Positions 17,054 through 25,160 of a DNA stretch of 64,000 nt are shown here, in pieces (position 1 is the first letter of the stretch; every line of letters starts with the position of its first letter). A model generated the notes under the pieces. It was given only the letters and a program-made list of their open reading frames with translations, did no database searches and had not been told where the DNA came from. The stretch is from an uncultured Ignavibacteria bacterium (GTDB lineage Bacteria; Bacteroidota; Ignavibacteria; Tepidaquicellales; OLB5): assembly GCA_937873695.1 (NCBI GenBank), contig CALMYL010000006.1:225185-289184 (forward strand), given 5' to 3'. Made by a program: the position numbers and the translations under genes.

Positions 17054-17671
17054 TTAAGCCTGTGATGTTATCTCATCATAAAGCTCTTTTAATTCTTCCC
17101 GCAGGTATAGCTCTGCGTAACGCTTTCTTGAAAGCAAAGTGTTAATTCCAACACCGGTTAACTCAGATATCTCCCTGAAGCCTTTTCCTTCAAACTCATG
17201 CATAATAAATACTTCTCGCTGCTTTTCGGGTAAGTTATTAAGCAGCTCTTCAAGCATTGGCCAGAACTCCTGCCTGTTGAACTCAACATCCTGGTTCTGT
17301 GTATCTTCAAAGCTCAGGTCTTCAATTCTGTAGGAATTGTTCATCTCATCATCAAAAACAGATTCATTCATCTTATCAAGCGATACGGGTTTTATTTTCC
17401 TGTACCAGTCTATTATTTTATTTGATGCAGCTTTAAAAAGCCAGGAAGCTGTTTTTTCTATCGGGTCCTCACGCATCGTCTTTGTAAACTGATAGAAAAC
17501 ATCCTGAAGAATATCTTCCGCGTCAGACTCTGCTGCGACTCTGCGTCTAATGAACCCAAGCAGTCTTGGGCTCTCTTTTTCGATAACTTCCTTCAGACGG
17601 GAGTTTTGTTGTTCAAGCTTCTCTTTCAAATTAAGATCTTTACCTGTCTCCCGTGCAACTGCAATTTCCAT
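17054..17671 (-). CDS. ECF-type RNA polymerase sigma factor
   Basis: A sigma-70 family factor of 205 residues that redirects RNA polymerase to a specific regulon. Region 2 (about 35-100) includes LLGFIRRRVAAESDAEDILQD, and ASWLFKAASNKIIDWYRK covers region 2.4. Region 4 (about 140-195) includes LLNNLPEKQREVFIMHE and the helix-turn-helix GFREISELTGVGINTLLSR. There is no region 3, as in ECF factors. It leads an operon with a two-helix membrane protein and a small HMA-like protein. An AT-rich near-palindromic stretch at about 17735-17760 upstream may hold its promoter. Confidence 0.9.
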   Translation of the reverse strand: MEIAVARETGKDLNLKEKLEQQNSRLKEVIEKESPRLLGFIRRRVAAESDAEDILQDVFYQFTKTMREDPIEKTASWLFKAASNKIIDWYRKIKPVSLDKMNESVFDDEMNNSYRIEDLSFEDTQNQDVEFNRQEFWPMLEELLNNLPEKQREVFIMHEFEGKGFREISELTGVGINTLLSRKRYAELYLREELKELYDEITSQA

Positions 17672-17857
17672 TTAAGACTTCTGAATTTAAAATAAACATT
17701 CCTGCTTTATGATTGTTCAGACGGTTATTGTTTAGTTATATTTTATAATATAGAATATTAAATATCACCGAAAAATTCAATATTTTATTGAATAATTATT
17801 TCCTTTTTAATGATAGTGAACTGCAATTAAATTTGTACCAATTTAAAATTACTTTTT

Positions 17858-18865
17858 TTGCAGGAAAACTCACAATATTACAGGTTTGAAACCCCTCAAA
17901 TGGAACCCGCCCGGCAGGTAAAAAAGAAAAAGAAATTCGGTCCATGGCTTTACATTGTAATGTTTGCTGCAACTTGTATTACTACAGTTATGGGCGGCGT
18001 TTACTGGATGGGGAGAGATCCTTATGATATAAGCAATTTTCAGCTGGGCATAACTTATGCATCGTTGGTAATTCTGTTTTTGACCTTTCATGAATTCGGG
18101 CACTATTTCGCGGCTAAGTTTCATAAAATTGATACAACTTTGCCTTTGTACATTCCCATGCCAATGCCCGACATGCTGAACCCGTTCGGGACAATGGGCG
18201 CGGTCATTAAGATCAGAGAGCCGATCAAAACCAGGAAAGCGCTTTTTGATATTGGCATTGCCGGACCCATTGCCGGATTTGTTGTTGCCGTGTCTTCTCT
18301 GGTATATGGTTTAATGACACTCCCTTCGATCGATTACCTGTATTCAATACACCCCGAGTATGTTTCAGGCGGCCTGCCGCCGGTAAACGGGATCACTTTT
18401 GCCAATACTCTGCTCTATTCTGTGTTAACAAAAATTCTGCCATTGCCTCAAAACGCTTTTCTGCCGCCAATGAATGAAATATATCATTACCCGTTTTTAT
18501 GCGCAGGATGGTTCGGATTGTTTGTAACATCACTTAACCTAATGCCTATTGGACAGCTTGACGGGGGGCATATTTCTTATGCTCTGCTGGGAAACAAACA
18601 CAAACTTGTCGCCCGGTTCTTCTTCGGGCTGCTGATTTTGATGTCTGCAATAGGCGGCCTAAATGAATTGGGCTGGCTGAACTGGTATGATTATGGTTCG
18701 CTAATGTGGGTAATTTGGGTTGTGCTGCTTATATTCCTGATCAAGATAGATCACCCGCCGTTCTATGACACCACGCCACTTGGAGCCGGCAGGAAACTGC
18801 TTGGAGGTTTTGCATTCATAATGTTCATTTGTTCTTTTACTCCTGCGCCTATTAATGTATTCTGA
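17858..18865 (+). CDS. Site-2-protease family (M50) membrane metallopeptidase
   Basis: An intramembrane zinc protease of 335 residues with about seven hydrophobic segments. The zinc site HEFGHYFAAKF is in the second segment and the third ligand Asp is in NLMPIGQLDGGH. The core FGTMGAVIKIREP and GPIAGF segments are typical of the family. The start is uncertain: a TTG at 17858 gives the full frame, and an ATG at 17899 would remove 14 residues. A TAAATTTG sequence resembling a -7 element lies about 22 bases upstream of the TTG. The substrate is not known. Confidence 0.88.
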   Translation: MQENSQYYRFETPQMEPARQVKKKKKFGPWLYIVMFAATCITTVMGGVYWMGRDPYDISNFQLGITYASLVILFLTFHEFGHYFAAKFHKIDTTLPLYIPMPMPDMLNPFGTMGAVIKIREPIKTRKALFDIGIAGPIAGFVVAVSSLVYGLMTLPSIDYLYSIHPEYVSGGLPPVNGITFANTLLYSVLTKILPLPQNAFLPPMNEIYHYPFLCAGWFGLFVTSLNLMPIGQLDGGHISYALLGNKHKLVARFFFGLLILMSAIGGLNELGWLNWYDYGSLMWVIWVVLLIFLIKIDHPPFYDTTPLGAGRKLLGGFAFIMFICSFTPAPINVF

Positions 18866-18903
18866 TCGATCCGAAAGGGATTGTTATCTGTGCAGCATTT
18901 GTA

Positions 18904-19407
18904 TTATGGGGCTTCTACCAGCTTCATGTTTTCTGAATTCAGGAACCAGCCAAACTTTCCTTTCCCAGAAGCAGGATCATATTTTATCTTGCATACACTT
19001 GCGTTCTTAAAGTTGAGCTGAAGGTCCTTTACCGGGTTATCTTTGATAAGGTTAAGCGAAAATGAATTTACATCTGGGGCGTGGCCAAATACCGCTATGC
19101 TGTTATGATGCGAGTGTCTTTTTATCAGCTGCGCGAACCGGCTGAATGTATTGCCTCCAATAAGCTCTATGGCTGTTTTAATCTCATCATCATACTTCAG
19201 CACTGATGCAAACACTTCAGCCGTTTGCACAGCCCGTACCAGGGGACTGGAAAGTATACTATCAAACCGTATCTTCATATCCTTAAGCCGCTGCGCTACT
19301 ATTCTGCAGTGGTTTCTGCCATGAATTGTCAGATACCTGTAACTTTCCTCAACAATTTCATTGTCAAGATCTGCTGCTACACCGTGCCGTATTATATAAA
19401 TATCCAT
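18904..19407 (-). CDS. SixA-like phosphohistidine phosphatase
   Basis: A histidine-phosphatase-superfamily enzyme of 167 residues. The catalytic RHG motif is at IYIIRHGVA, and the second catalytic histidine is in IAVFGHAPDVN. SILSSPLVRAVQTAEVF carries the conserved Arg. The size fits SixA, which removes phosphate from phosphohistidine on signalling proteins. The ATG abuts the mtaB stop codon, so the gene is translated from the mtaB message; the functional link is not obvious. Confidence 0.85.
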   Translation of the reverse strand: MDIYIIRHGVAADLDNEIVEESYRYLTIHGRNHCRIVAQRLKDMKIRFDSILSSPLVRAVQTAEVFASVLKYDDEIKTAIELIGGNTFSRFAQLIKRHSHHNSIAVFGHAPDVNSFSLNLIKDNPVKDLQLNFKNASVCKIKYDPASGKGKFGWFLNSENMKLVEAP

Positions 19408-20715
19408 CTACAGTATTTTTCCTTCAGCAAACAAATAATTATCAGCTGTTTCAATCTCAAAATCCTTAATAGTGTTCTCCAGTGAAATGCTGTGCTTTGT
19501 TCTTACTTTAATATAATTATCAGTAAAACCATATATATATTCATCCGGTTTAGCTGTTTCAAAAAGCACTTTGTGTTTATTTCCCGCATTTTTTCTGTAA
19601 AACAATAAACGCTTTTTGTTAGAAAGCTCCCGTAAGATCCCGCTTCGTTCCTTTCTGGCGCTCATATCAACCCTTCCCGGGAGTGTTACCGCGAAAGTAT
19701 TTCTGCGTTCCGAATAAGTAAAAACATGCAGGTAGCTTACCTGCAGTTCTTCAAGAAAATCAAACGTGTTTTCAAACCTGTCATCTGTTTCTCCCGGGAA
19801 GCCAATTATTACATCAACCCCTATTCCAACACCGGGAATGCTGCGGTTGAGTTTTTCTATGAGGTTTTCGTAAAAATCTCTGTTATATCTTCGTCTCATT
19901 AATTTCAGTGTTTCCGGGTCGCCGCTTTGAAGAGGAATATGAAAATGGCTGCATAATTTGACCGATGAGCCTGCAAGTTGGATGATATCATCGTTCAAAA
20001 GGTTTGGTTCAATTGAACTTATCCTTATTCTTGGTATATCCAGTTTTTCAAGTTCGCAAAGCACATCATACAGATTGTTTACCCCGGGAGTACCGTTTTG
20101 GTAATTATAGTCCCCGGTATTCACGCCTGTAAGCACTATCTCTTTATAACCTGCGTCAATCAGTTTTTCAGCGTTTTCAATTACCCTGTTCATTGCAAGA
20201 CTTCTCGATTTTCCGCGCGCCAGCGGTATGGTACAGAATGAACAATTGTAATCGCAGCCGTCCTGTATTTTCAGGAATGCGCGCGTTCTTGATTCAACAT
20301 CGCTTGAATAAGCGTAATCAAGATTCGTAATTTCCTCAGTCGGTGAAGTAAATACGCATGAAAGCTCTTTCTTTTCAAAACCGTTAACATAATCAAACAG
20401 TTTGAATTTTTCATTTGAGCCAAGGACAAGATCAACCCCGTGGATTTCTGCAATTTCATTTGGCTGCAATTGCGCGTAACACCCTGTTACTATTATGTAA
20501 GTATCAGGATTCTTATTTAGCACACTCCTTATTATCTGCCTGCATTCTTTATCAGCATTATCCGTAACGCTGCACGTATTCAGCACAAAAATATCGGATT
20601 TTTCACCGTAATCCTTCAATTCAAATCCATTACTGTTGAATTTGCCTGCCAGAGTCGATGTTTCGGAGTAATTGAGTTTACAGCCCAATGTATGTAATGA
20701 TACAGATTTACCCAT
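19408..20715 (-). CDS. mtaB: tRNA (N6-threonylcarbamoyladenosine(37)-C2)-methylthiotransferase MtaB
   Basis: A radical-SAM enzyme that converts t6A37 to ms2t6A37 in tRNAs reading ANN codons. The 435-residue protein has the N-terminal MTTase domain with cysteines in TLGCKLN, NTCSVT and VTGCYAQL, then the radical-SAM cluster CDYNCSFCTIPLARG (CxxxCxxC) around 150-160. A C-terminal segment (about 365-435) fits a TRAM-like RNA-binding region. MtaB is distinguished from MiaB by the start SLHTLGCKLNYSET. It heads the mtaB-sixA pair. Confidence 0.93.
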   Translation of the reverse strand: MGKSVSLHTLGCKLNYSETSTLAGKFNSNGFELKDYGEKSDIFVLNTCSVTDNADKECRQIIRSVLNKNPDTYIIVTGCYAQLQPNEIAEIHGVDLVLGSNEKFKLFDYVNGFEKKELSCVFTSPTEEITNLDYAYSSDVESRTRAFLKIQDGCDYNCSFCTIPLARGKSRSLAMNRVIENAEKLIDAGYKEIVLTGVNTGDYNYQNGTPGVNNLYDVLCELEKLDIPRIRISSIEPNLLNDDIIQLAGSSVKLCSHFHIPLQSGDPETLKLMRRRYNRDFYENLIEKLNRSIPGVGIGVDVIIGFPGETDDRFENTFDFLEELQVSYLHVFTYSERRNTFAVTLPGRVDMSARKERSGILRELSNKKRLLFYRKNAGNKHKVLFETAKPDEYIYGFTDNYIKVRTKHSISLENTIKDFEIETADNYLFAEGKIL

Positions 20716-20901
20716 TATACAAAGTTACTAACAAATTGGTACATATTTAATGGAATTTTATTGTCAGGATTTACAATTATAGTGTATATTGTTTAAATTT
20801 ATTGCAGTTTTACTGTAATTTAGCTGATTAAATGAAAGAAATTTCAACATTTTTACTGGTTTTTGTACTGAATTTTTCTGCCCTCTCTGAAGAGATAAAA
20901 A
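20716..20901. other. AT-rich spacer, nothing recognised
   Basis: An intergenic stretch without a recognisable gene. A 29-codon frame from the ATG at 20832 starts like a signal peptide (MKEISTFLLVFVLNF) but stops quickly and runs into the relic described next. Confidence 0.4.
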
Positions 20902-21033
20902 CCATTTGCTTCAGATGGTGATACAAACCCCGGGAAGGTCATCATTTCTAATATAATCGTCGGCTCAGGAAATAAAATTGCTTTAAAAATGGCAAGAGGC
21001 GGGGGTTTTGCAATAATGATGAAAAGGAAGTAA
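20902..21033 (+). pseudogene. Possible C-terminal relic of a secreted glycoside hydrolase
   Basis: A 44-codon frame, stop at 21031, reading PFASDGDTNPGKVIIS...ALKMARGGGFAIMM. The ending ALKMA.GGGFAI resembles the C-terminal beta-domain of GH97-type alpha-glucosidases. The frame is blocked upstream by a stop codon and there is no start or catalytic part. It is either a degraded gene end or chance. Confidence is low. Confidence 0.25.
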
Positions 21034-21079
21034 CCGGCTTGACCCATCTGTATAAACCAGGCAGAATATACACTTCGGG

Positions 21080-22558
21080 TTAATCATGCCTTAGCTTGCT
21101 TACCACCCACTTATGCAGATCGAAATATTCAAATGCGTTCTTTTCATATTTTTCGTTTTTAAGCCTGGCAAGTTTAGTTTCCAGTTTACTGAAGTTATAA
21201 TTCAGGTCATCATCATTTTTAACATTCTGCAGCTTCAGAATAAAATCAATTATCAGCTGTTCCGTTTTAAATAGTTTTTCATGTTTGAACAAATAGCGGT
21301 ATATCCTTACAAGCAGGTATTTCAGAAGTTCGTAATTCTTCAGTTCAAAATGTATTACCAGGTTCAGTATCCTGCTGTAAGTTTCATAATCTGCTCTTTT
21401 TGCCAGCAGCGGATGTGACATCAGTCTGTTACATGCATCAAGAGCTTTCAGGTAATTTTTTTCTTCGATCCGGCAGACTAATATATAATACAGAATTGAA
21501 AGTTCAGTATCTATCTGCAGTTTATCCTTATATGTCACTAGCAAATTTTCCAGTGAAGGAATAAGTTTTGATGCTTTCTGAATTTCACCTTTCTTCAGGA
21601 ATATTCTGAAATTAAGGTACCCTTTGTAAATATCAAAATCTTCAAGGTTATATTTATCCTTTAGCAGCATATTTTCTATTTCATTAAGGTATTTTACCGC
21701 TTCATCAGTCCTGTTCAGGTTTATACAGCATTCCGCAAGCGAGAACAATATATCAGTGGGATAGTGCAGAAGAAAGTTTTTAAACGGATGTGGATTATTA
21801 ATAACTATGCTGTACCTGTTTAATAATGCTTCATAAGTTGCTTCACTATCCGCTTTTATTCCGGATGAAATTTCCTTGACACGGTAATATGCTTCCAAAG
21901 CGCGTATGCTTTGCGGTTTTTCGGGCGAGCTCATTATGCCCCCGGAAGATAGCTTATCAAGTATTGCTGTTTGTGCGGAATCCCTCGTTAGCCCGAAATA
22001 CCTGTAATTGTTCAGAAGTGTGCCGGCAAGCCTGCTGTATTCAAATACTTCGGTGATCTTCTTTGCTGCTTTTTTTACTTCTTTCATTATTTCATCTGAT
22101 TTCTGCTTATGGATCATTTCTTTCGGGATAATTATTTTTTCCATATCCAGTATCTGGATCAGGTATCCGTATCTTTCATGTGTATGTGCGAACTGCTTAG
22201 CTTTTACAATTGCCCTGAAGTATTTCTTGTACAGCGCCTTGTTAAATAGTATCCTGCATTCTGCTATCATTGCGTGCAGTTTCCCGTCAACTGTGGATGA
22301 ATATCCATACGCTGTGAGTGCTTTCATCAGCAGGTTATACAGGTTCTTTTTGTTGAATGCAAAATTATTTATGAACTTTTCATTTTTATACCTGCTTTTA
22401 AATTTTTTCTCATCGTATTCATTTTGTTTTTCCAGCGCTTTAAAAAGGGAAACATATATTTTACTGCCGCTTTGCAGCTTAGAGCTTATGATGAAATATC
22501 TTTTCTCACTTTTGCTCATTGAGCTTATCAGCTCAAACAGGTCATTTGATAGCCTCAT
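21080..22558 (-). CDS. Large helical protein of unknown function
   Basis: A 492-residue cytoplasmic protein, rich in Lys, Leu and Tyr, with no signal peptide or membrane segment. From about residue 200 it shows degenerate TPR-like helical pairs (LAECCINLNRTDEAVKYLN, LNFRIFLKKGEIQKASKLIP, YLKALDACNRLMSH). The N-terminus has a conserved-looking SSMSKSEKRYF segment, similar to N-termini seen in other Bacteroidota TPR-like proteins. No catalytic motif is visible. It is divergent from the FG-GAP protein gene, with 168 bp of very AT-rich sequence between. A scaffold role is a guess from the helical repeats. Confidence 0.75.
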   Translation of the reverse strand: MRLSNDLFELISSMSKSEKRYFIISSKLQSGSKIYVSLFKALEKQNEYDEKKFKSRYKNEKFINNFAFNKKNLYNLLMKALTAYGYSSTVDGKLHAMIAECRILFNKALYKKYFRAIVKAKQFAHTHERYGYLIQILDMEKIIIPKEMIHKQKSDEIMKEVKKAAKKITEVFEYSRLAGTLLNNYRYFGLTRDSAQTAILDKLSSGGIMSSPEKPQSIRALEAYYRVKEISSGIKADSEATYEALLNRYSIVINNPHPFKNFLLHYPTDILFSLAECCINLNRTDEAVKYLNEIENMLLKDKYNLEDFDIYKGYLNFRIFLKKGEIQKASKLIPSLENLLVTYKDKLQIDTELSILYYILVCRIEEKNYLKALDACNRLMSHPLLAKRADYETYSRILNLVIHFELKNYELLKYLLVRIYRYLFKHEKLFKTEQLIIDFILKLQNVKNDDDLNYNFSKLETKLARLKNEKYEKNAFEYFDLHKWVVSKLRHD

Positions 22559-22726
22559 AGAAATCTAATATAGTGTGATAATATTATTTAATATCAGCAA
22601 AATATGAAATAAAATATGCAATACAAGTGCAAATAGGACTCTAATATATATGCCATTTTCGGTTTTGAGAGTTTTATGCCCTATATATATATTAAATGAT
22701 ATTATTAATTAATCAAAATTCAATTT

Positions 22727-24550
22727 ATGAAAATATTCAATAGTGTAAATGCCCTTCGGCTCATATTTTTTGTTTTAATGCCGGTTTTACTTTGTTTTGC
22801 CGGTGAAAAATTATTTACGCAAACGTTTACTAAAATTACATCAGGATCATTTGTTAATGATGGCGGCGCATCCAGAAGCGTGAATTTTATAGATTATGAT
22901 AACGATGGCGATCTTGACCTGTACGTTAGCAACGGCAAAAGATTTGGACAGCGAAGCTTCCTGTATCAAAATAACGGCGGAAACTTCACAAGAGTATACA
23001 ACACCGGACCCGTGAACGACAGTCTGCCGTTTGACGGCTCCAGCTGGGGTGATTTTAACAACGACGGGCTGCTGGATTTCTGTACCGTAACATGGTATGA
23101 TTCCGTAAGCGTGCTTTACAAAAATGAGGGCGGCGGTAATTTTACTTTCATGGCAAACTCTCCCGTTATATCCAACCGCGGATTTTCTGAAACCTGCAGC
23201 TGGGGAGATTACGATAGTGACGGTCTGTTGGATCTTATTGTTACCAACAGCAGGTCAAGCAACTCACGCAACAGGCTGTATAAAAATACAGGTAACGGAA
23301 ATTTTATAAGCGTTGATTCAGGTGCAATTTATAACAGCATCGGACTGCTTTCCAGGGGTGCGAACTGGGTAGATATTGATAATGACCGTGATATTGATCT
23401 TTTTATTGCAAATGAATCAGGCGCCGTTGATTACATGTACAAAAATAACGGCGGGGGATATTTCACAAGTGTTACCGGTATTGCGCCAACAACAAGCGGC
23501 GGAATTTCATGGAGCTCAAGCTGGGGAGATTATGATAATGATGGAGATCTTGACCTGTTTGTAACCAACTCAGAAAATCAAAAGAATTTTCTTTTCCGGA
23601 ATGACGGCAATTTTACATTTACACGGATACTCAATGACCCTATAGTAAATGAAAACGGATACTTTGCATGCTCAGGCTGGGGTGACTATGATAATGACGG
23701 CGATCTTGATATGTATGTTACACAGGCTTACGGGCCGCCGAACGTTCCGCTGGTTAATCACTTATACAAAAATCTTCTGGTTGAAACCGGTAACCCGGCA
23801 TTTGAAAAGATCACCGATGGTGAAGTCGTTAATGACCTGGGATATTCCTACGGATTTGCATGGGCTGACTGGGATGCTGATGGCGATCTGGATCTGTTTA
23901 CAGCCAATACCTATGGAGAAAATCAGAATAATTATGCCTATTTAAATAATGGAAACACAAATAAATGGATCATCATAAAACTATCCGGGGCAAGTGCAAC
24001 TAATTTCTCTCCTATTGCGTCTAAAGTTAAAGTAAGGGCAGTTCTGAACGGGAATCCCGTGTGGCTGGTAAGAACAGTTGATGGACAATCCGGTTATTGC
24101 GGGCAGAATATGGACCTGCACTTTGGCTTGGGCAACACTGCCGTTATTGACAGCATCATTGTAGAGTGGTCTTCAGGCAGCACAGAAGTTTACGCAGGTG
24201 TGCAGGTAAATCAGATAATCCGTATTGTGCAGGGTTCCGGTATTATTGGAATTGAAAACAACGGAACTGAACTCCCTGAAGGTTTTAAACTGGAACAAAA
24301 TTATCCCAATCCTTTCAATCCTGCAACAAATATCAGATTCTCAATCCCTAATATGCTGAGTAACAGGGATATAAGTTTAACAATTTATAATATACTTGGC
24401 ATCAAGGTTGCCCTGCTAGCCTCAGGAAAATACCCCGCCGGCGTTCATGAAGCTGTCTGGGATGCTTCGGAAAGTCCAAGCGGAATATATTTTTATAAAT
24501 TGCTAAGTGAGAATTTATCAATAACTAAGAAAATGGTGCTTGTAAAATGA
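22727..24550 (+). CDS. Secreted FG-GAP/VCBS repeat protein with UnbV-like domain and sorting domain
   Basis: An exported 607-residue protein. A signal peptide (about 1-30) is followed by seven FG-GAP repeats, visible as repeated DYDNDGDLDLYV and SWGDY motifs that form a calcium-binding beta-propeller. An ASPIC/UnbV-like domain (about 405-495) includes VRTVDGQSGYCGQNM...LHFGLG. The C-terminal sorting domain (from about 525) reads NYPNPFNPATN...LTIYNILGIKV...SGIYFYKLLSE...KKMVLVK. The sorting domain implies export by a type IX-like system and surface attachment. The gene is monocistronic. It is adhesin-like in architecture; the ligand is unknown. Confidence 0.92.
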   Translation: MKIFNSVNALRLIFFVLMPVLLCFAGEKLFTQTFTKITSGSFVNDGGASRSVNFIDYDNDGDLDLYVSNGKRFGQRSFLYQNNGGNFTRVYNTGPVNDSLPFDGSSWGDFNNDGLLDFCTVTWYDSVSVLYKNEGGGNFTFMANSPVISNRGFSETCSWGDYDSDGLLDLIVTNSRSSNSRNRLYKNTGNGNFISVDSGAIYNSIGLLSRGANWVDIDNDRDIDLFIANESGAVDYMYKNNGGGYFTSVTGIAPTTSGGISWSSSWGDYDNDGDLDLFVTNSENQKNFLFRNDGNFTFTRILNDPIVNENGYFACSGWGDYDNDGDLDMYVTQAYGPPNVPLVNHLYKNLLVETGNPAFEKITDGEVVNDLGYSYGFAWADWDADGDLDLFTANTYGENQNNYAYLNNGNTNKWIIIKLSGASATNFSPIASKVKVRAVLNGNPVWLVRTVDGQSGYCGQNMDLHFGLGNTAVIDSIIVEWSSGSTEVYAGVQVNQIIRIVQGSGIIGIENNGTELPEGFKLEQNYPNPFNPATNIRFSIPNMLSNRDISLTIYNILGIKVALLASGKYPAGVHEAVWDASESPSGIYFYKLLSENLSITKKMVLVK

Positions 24551-24634
24551 TTAAAAAATGTGCAGAATTTGGAAGGAATCGCAATTAAACCATTCCGAAA
24601 CTACTATCATCATAAATATACATAAGCAGTTATA

Positions 24635-24664
24635 TTGTTTATTATATAAAAATTTATATCTTTG
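24635..24664 (+). promoter_or_regulatory. Bacteroidota-type promoter
   Basis: TTG (24635-24637), 19 bp, then TATCTTTG (24657-24664) is a near-perfect match to the Bacteroidota housekeeping consensus. The predicted start is near 24672, about 490 bp ahead of the 25161 gene, so it drives a long leader or a separate small transcript. Confidence 0.7.
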
Positions 24665-24837
24665 TAACAGCGATAATTGAAAAATTGATAAGTACAGATA
24701 TTTCTATAAATCAGCTGAGATTTTTATGATTCCCGGAAGTCACAACCTCAAAACAGTAGTGTCAAAGGGTTTATTCTGTGAGAATGAAGGTACCGGGGCA
24801 TCAATGATTAAAAAACAAATTATTAACTAAACCTTTT

Positions 24838-24930
24838 ATGAAACAGGAGCATCAAAAGGGAAATTCAGAACTGTTAAAAAGTGATTCATTTCTAAACAGA
24901 CTCGGAATTTCTCCTTCTGGAAAAGAATGA
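24838..24930 (+). CDS. Candidate 30-residue leader peptide
   Basis: A short frame MKQEHQKGNSELLKSDSF... of 30 residues, charged and hydrophilic, in the transcript predicted from the 24657 promoter. There is no clear ribosome-binding site, but Bacteroidota often lack one. Its stop codon ends exactly where the first stem of the structured region begins. The function is unknown; it may be a chance frame. Confidence 0.3.
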   Translation: MKQEHQKGNSELLKSDSFLNRLGISPSGKE

Positions 24931-25083
24931 AAGAGCAGTGCGATTGGGCGACGCTTGTTTTGAGGGCTCAAGCGTGTAGGCGGCTTAGTTAAAAGTAGGC
25001 TGCTGCCTGTCTCTAAAAGTGTTAACCTGTATTTGACCCATAGGCAATATTTTTTGAGGCAGGCATCGCACAGGCTCTTTTAT
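24930..25083 (+). ncRNA. Structured RNA candidate (three-way junction, about 150 nt)
   Basis: A closing stem pairs AAAGAG (24930-24935) with CTCTTT (25075-25080), then after an asymmetric bulge TGCGAT (24939-24944) with ATCGCA (25065-25070). Inside are a 7-bp hairpin ACGCTTG/CAAGCGT (24951-24957 with 24969-24975) and a 9-bp helix GCCTGTCTC/GAGGCAGGC (25005-25013 with 25056-25064), which would stack on the closing stem. The 3' side ends in a short T run. The long nested pairing is unlikely by chance. It matches none of the tmRNA, SRP, RNase P, TPP or cobalamin motifs I know; a 6S-like RNA or a riboswitch for the next gene remains possible. Confidence 0.45.
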
Positions 25084-25160
25084 ATTACTCCGGAAATCTT
25101 CCTGTTAAAAAAGCAATTTTCAATAAATAATAATTTCTTAAAAGGTTTAATTTTAGATTA

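Noticed and set aside
20853..21047. Minus-strand frame of 64 residues
   Set aside because: It lies opposite the possible hydrolase relic, has no ribosome site or similarity, and reads as the reverse strand of that relic.
24930..25083. tmRNA or SRP RNA
   Set aside because: No tRNA-like ends, no SRP tetraloop region and the wrong length for tmRNA. 6S RNA was not excluded.
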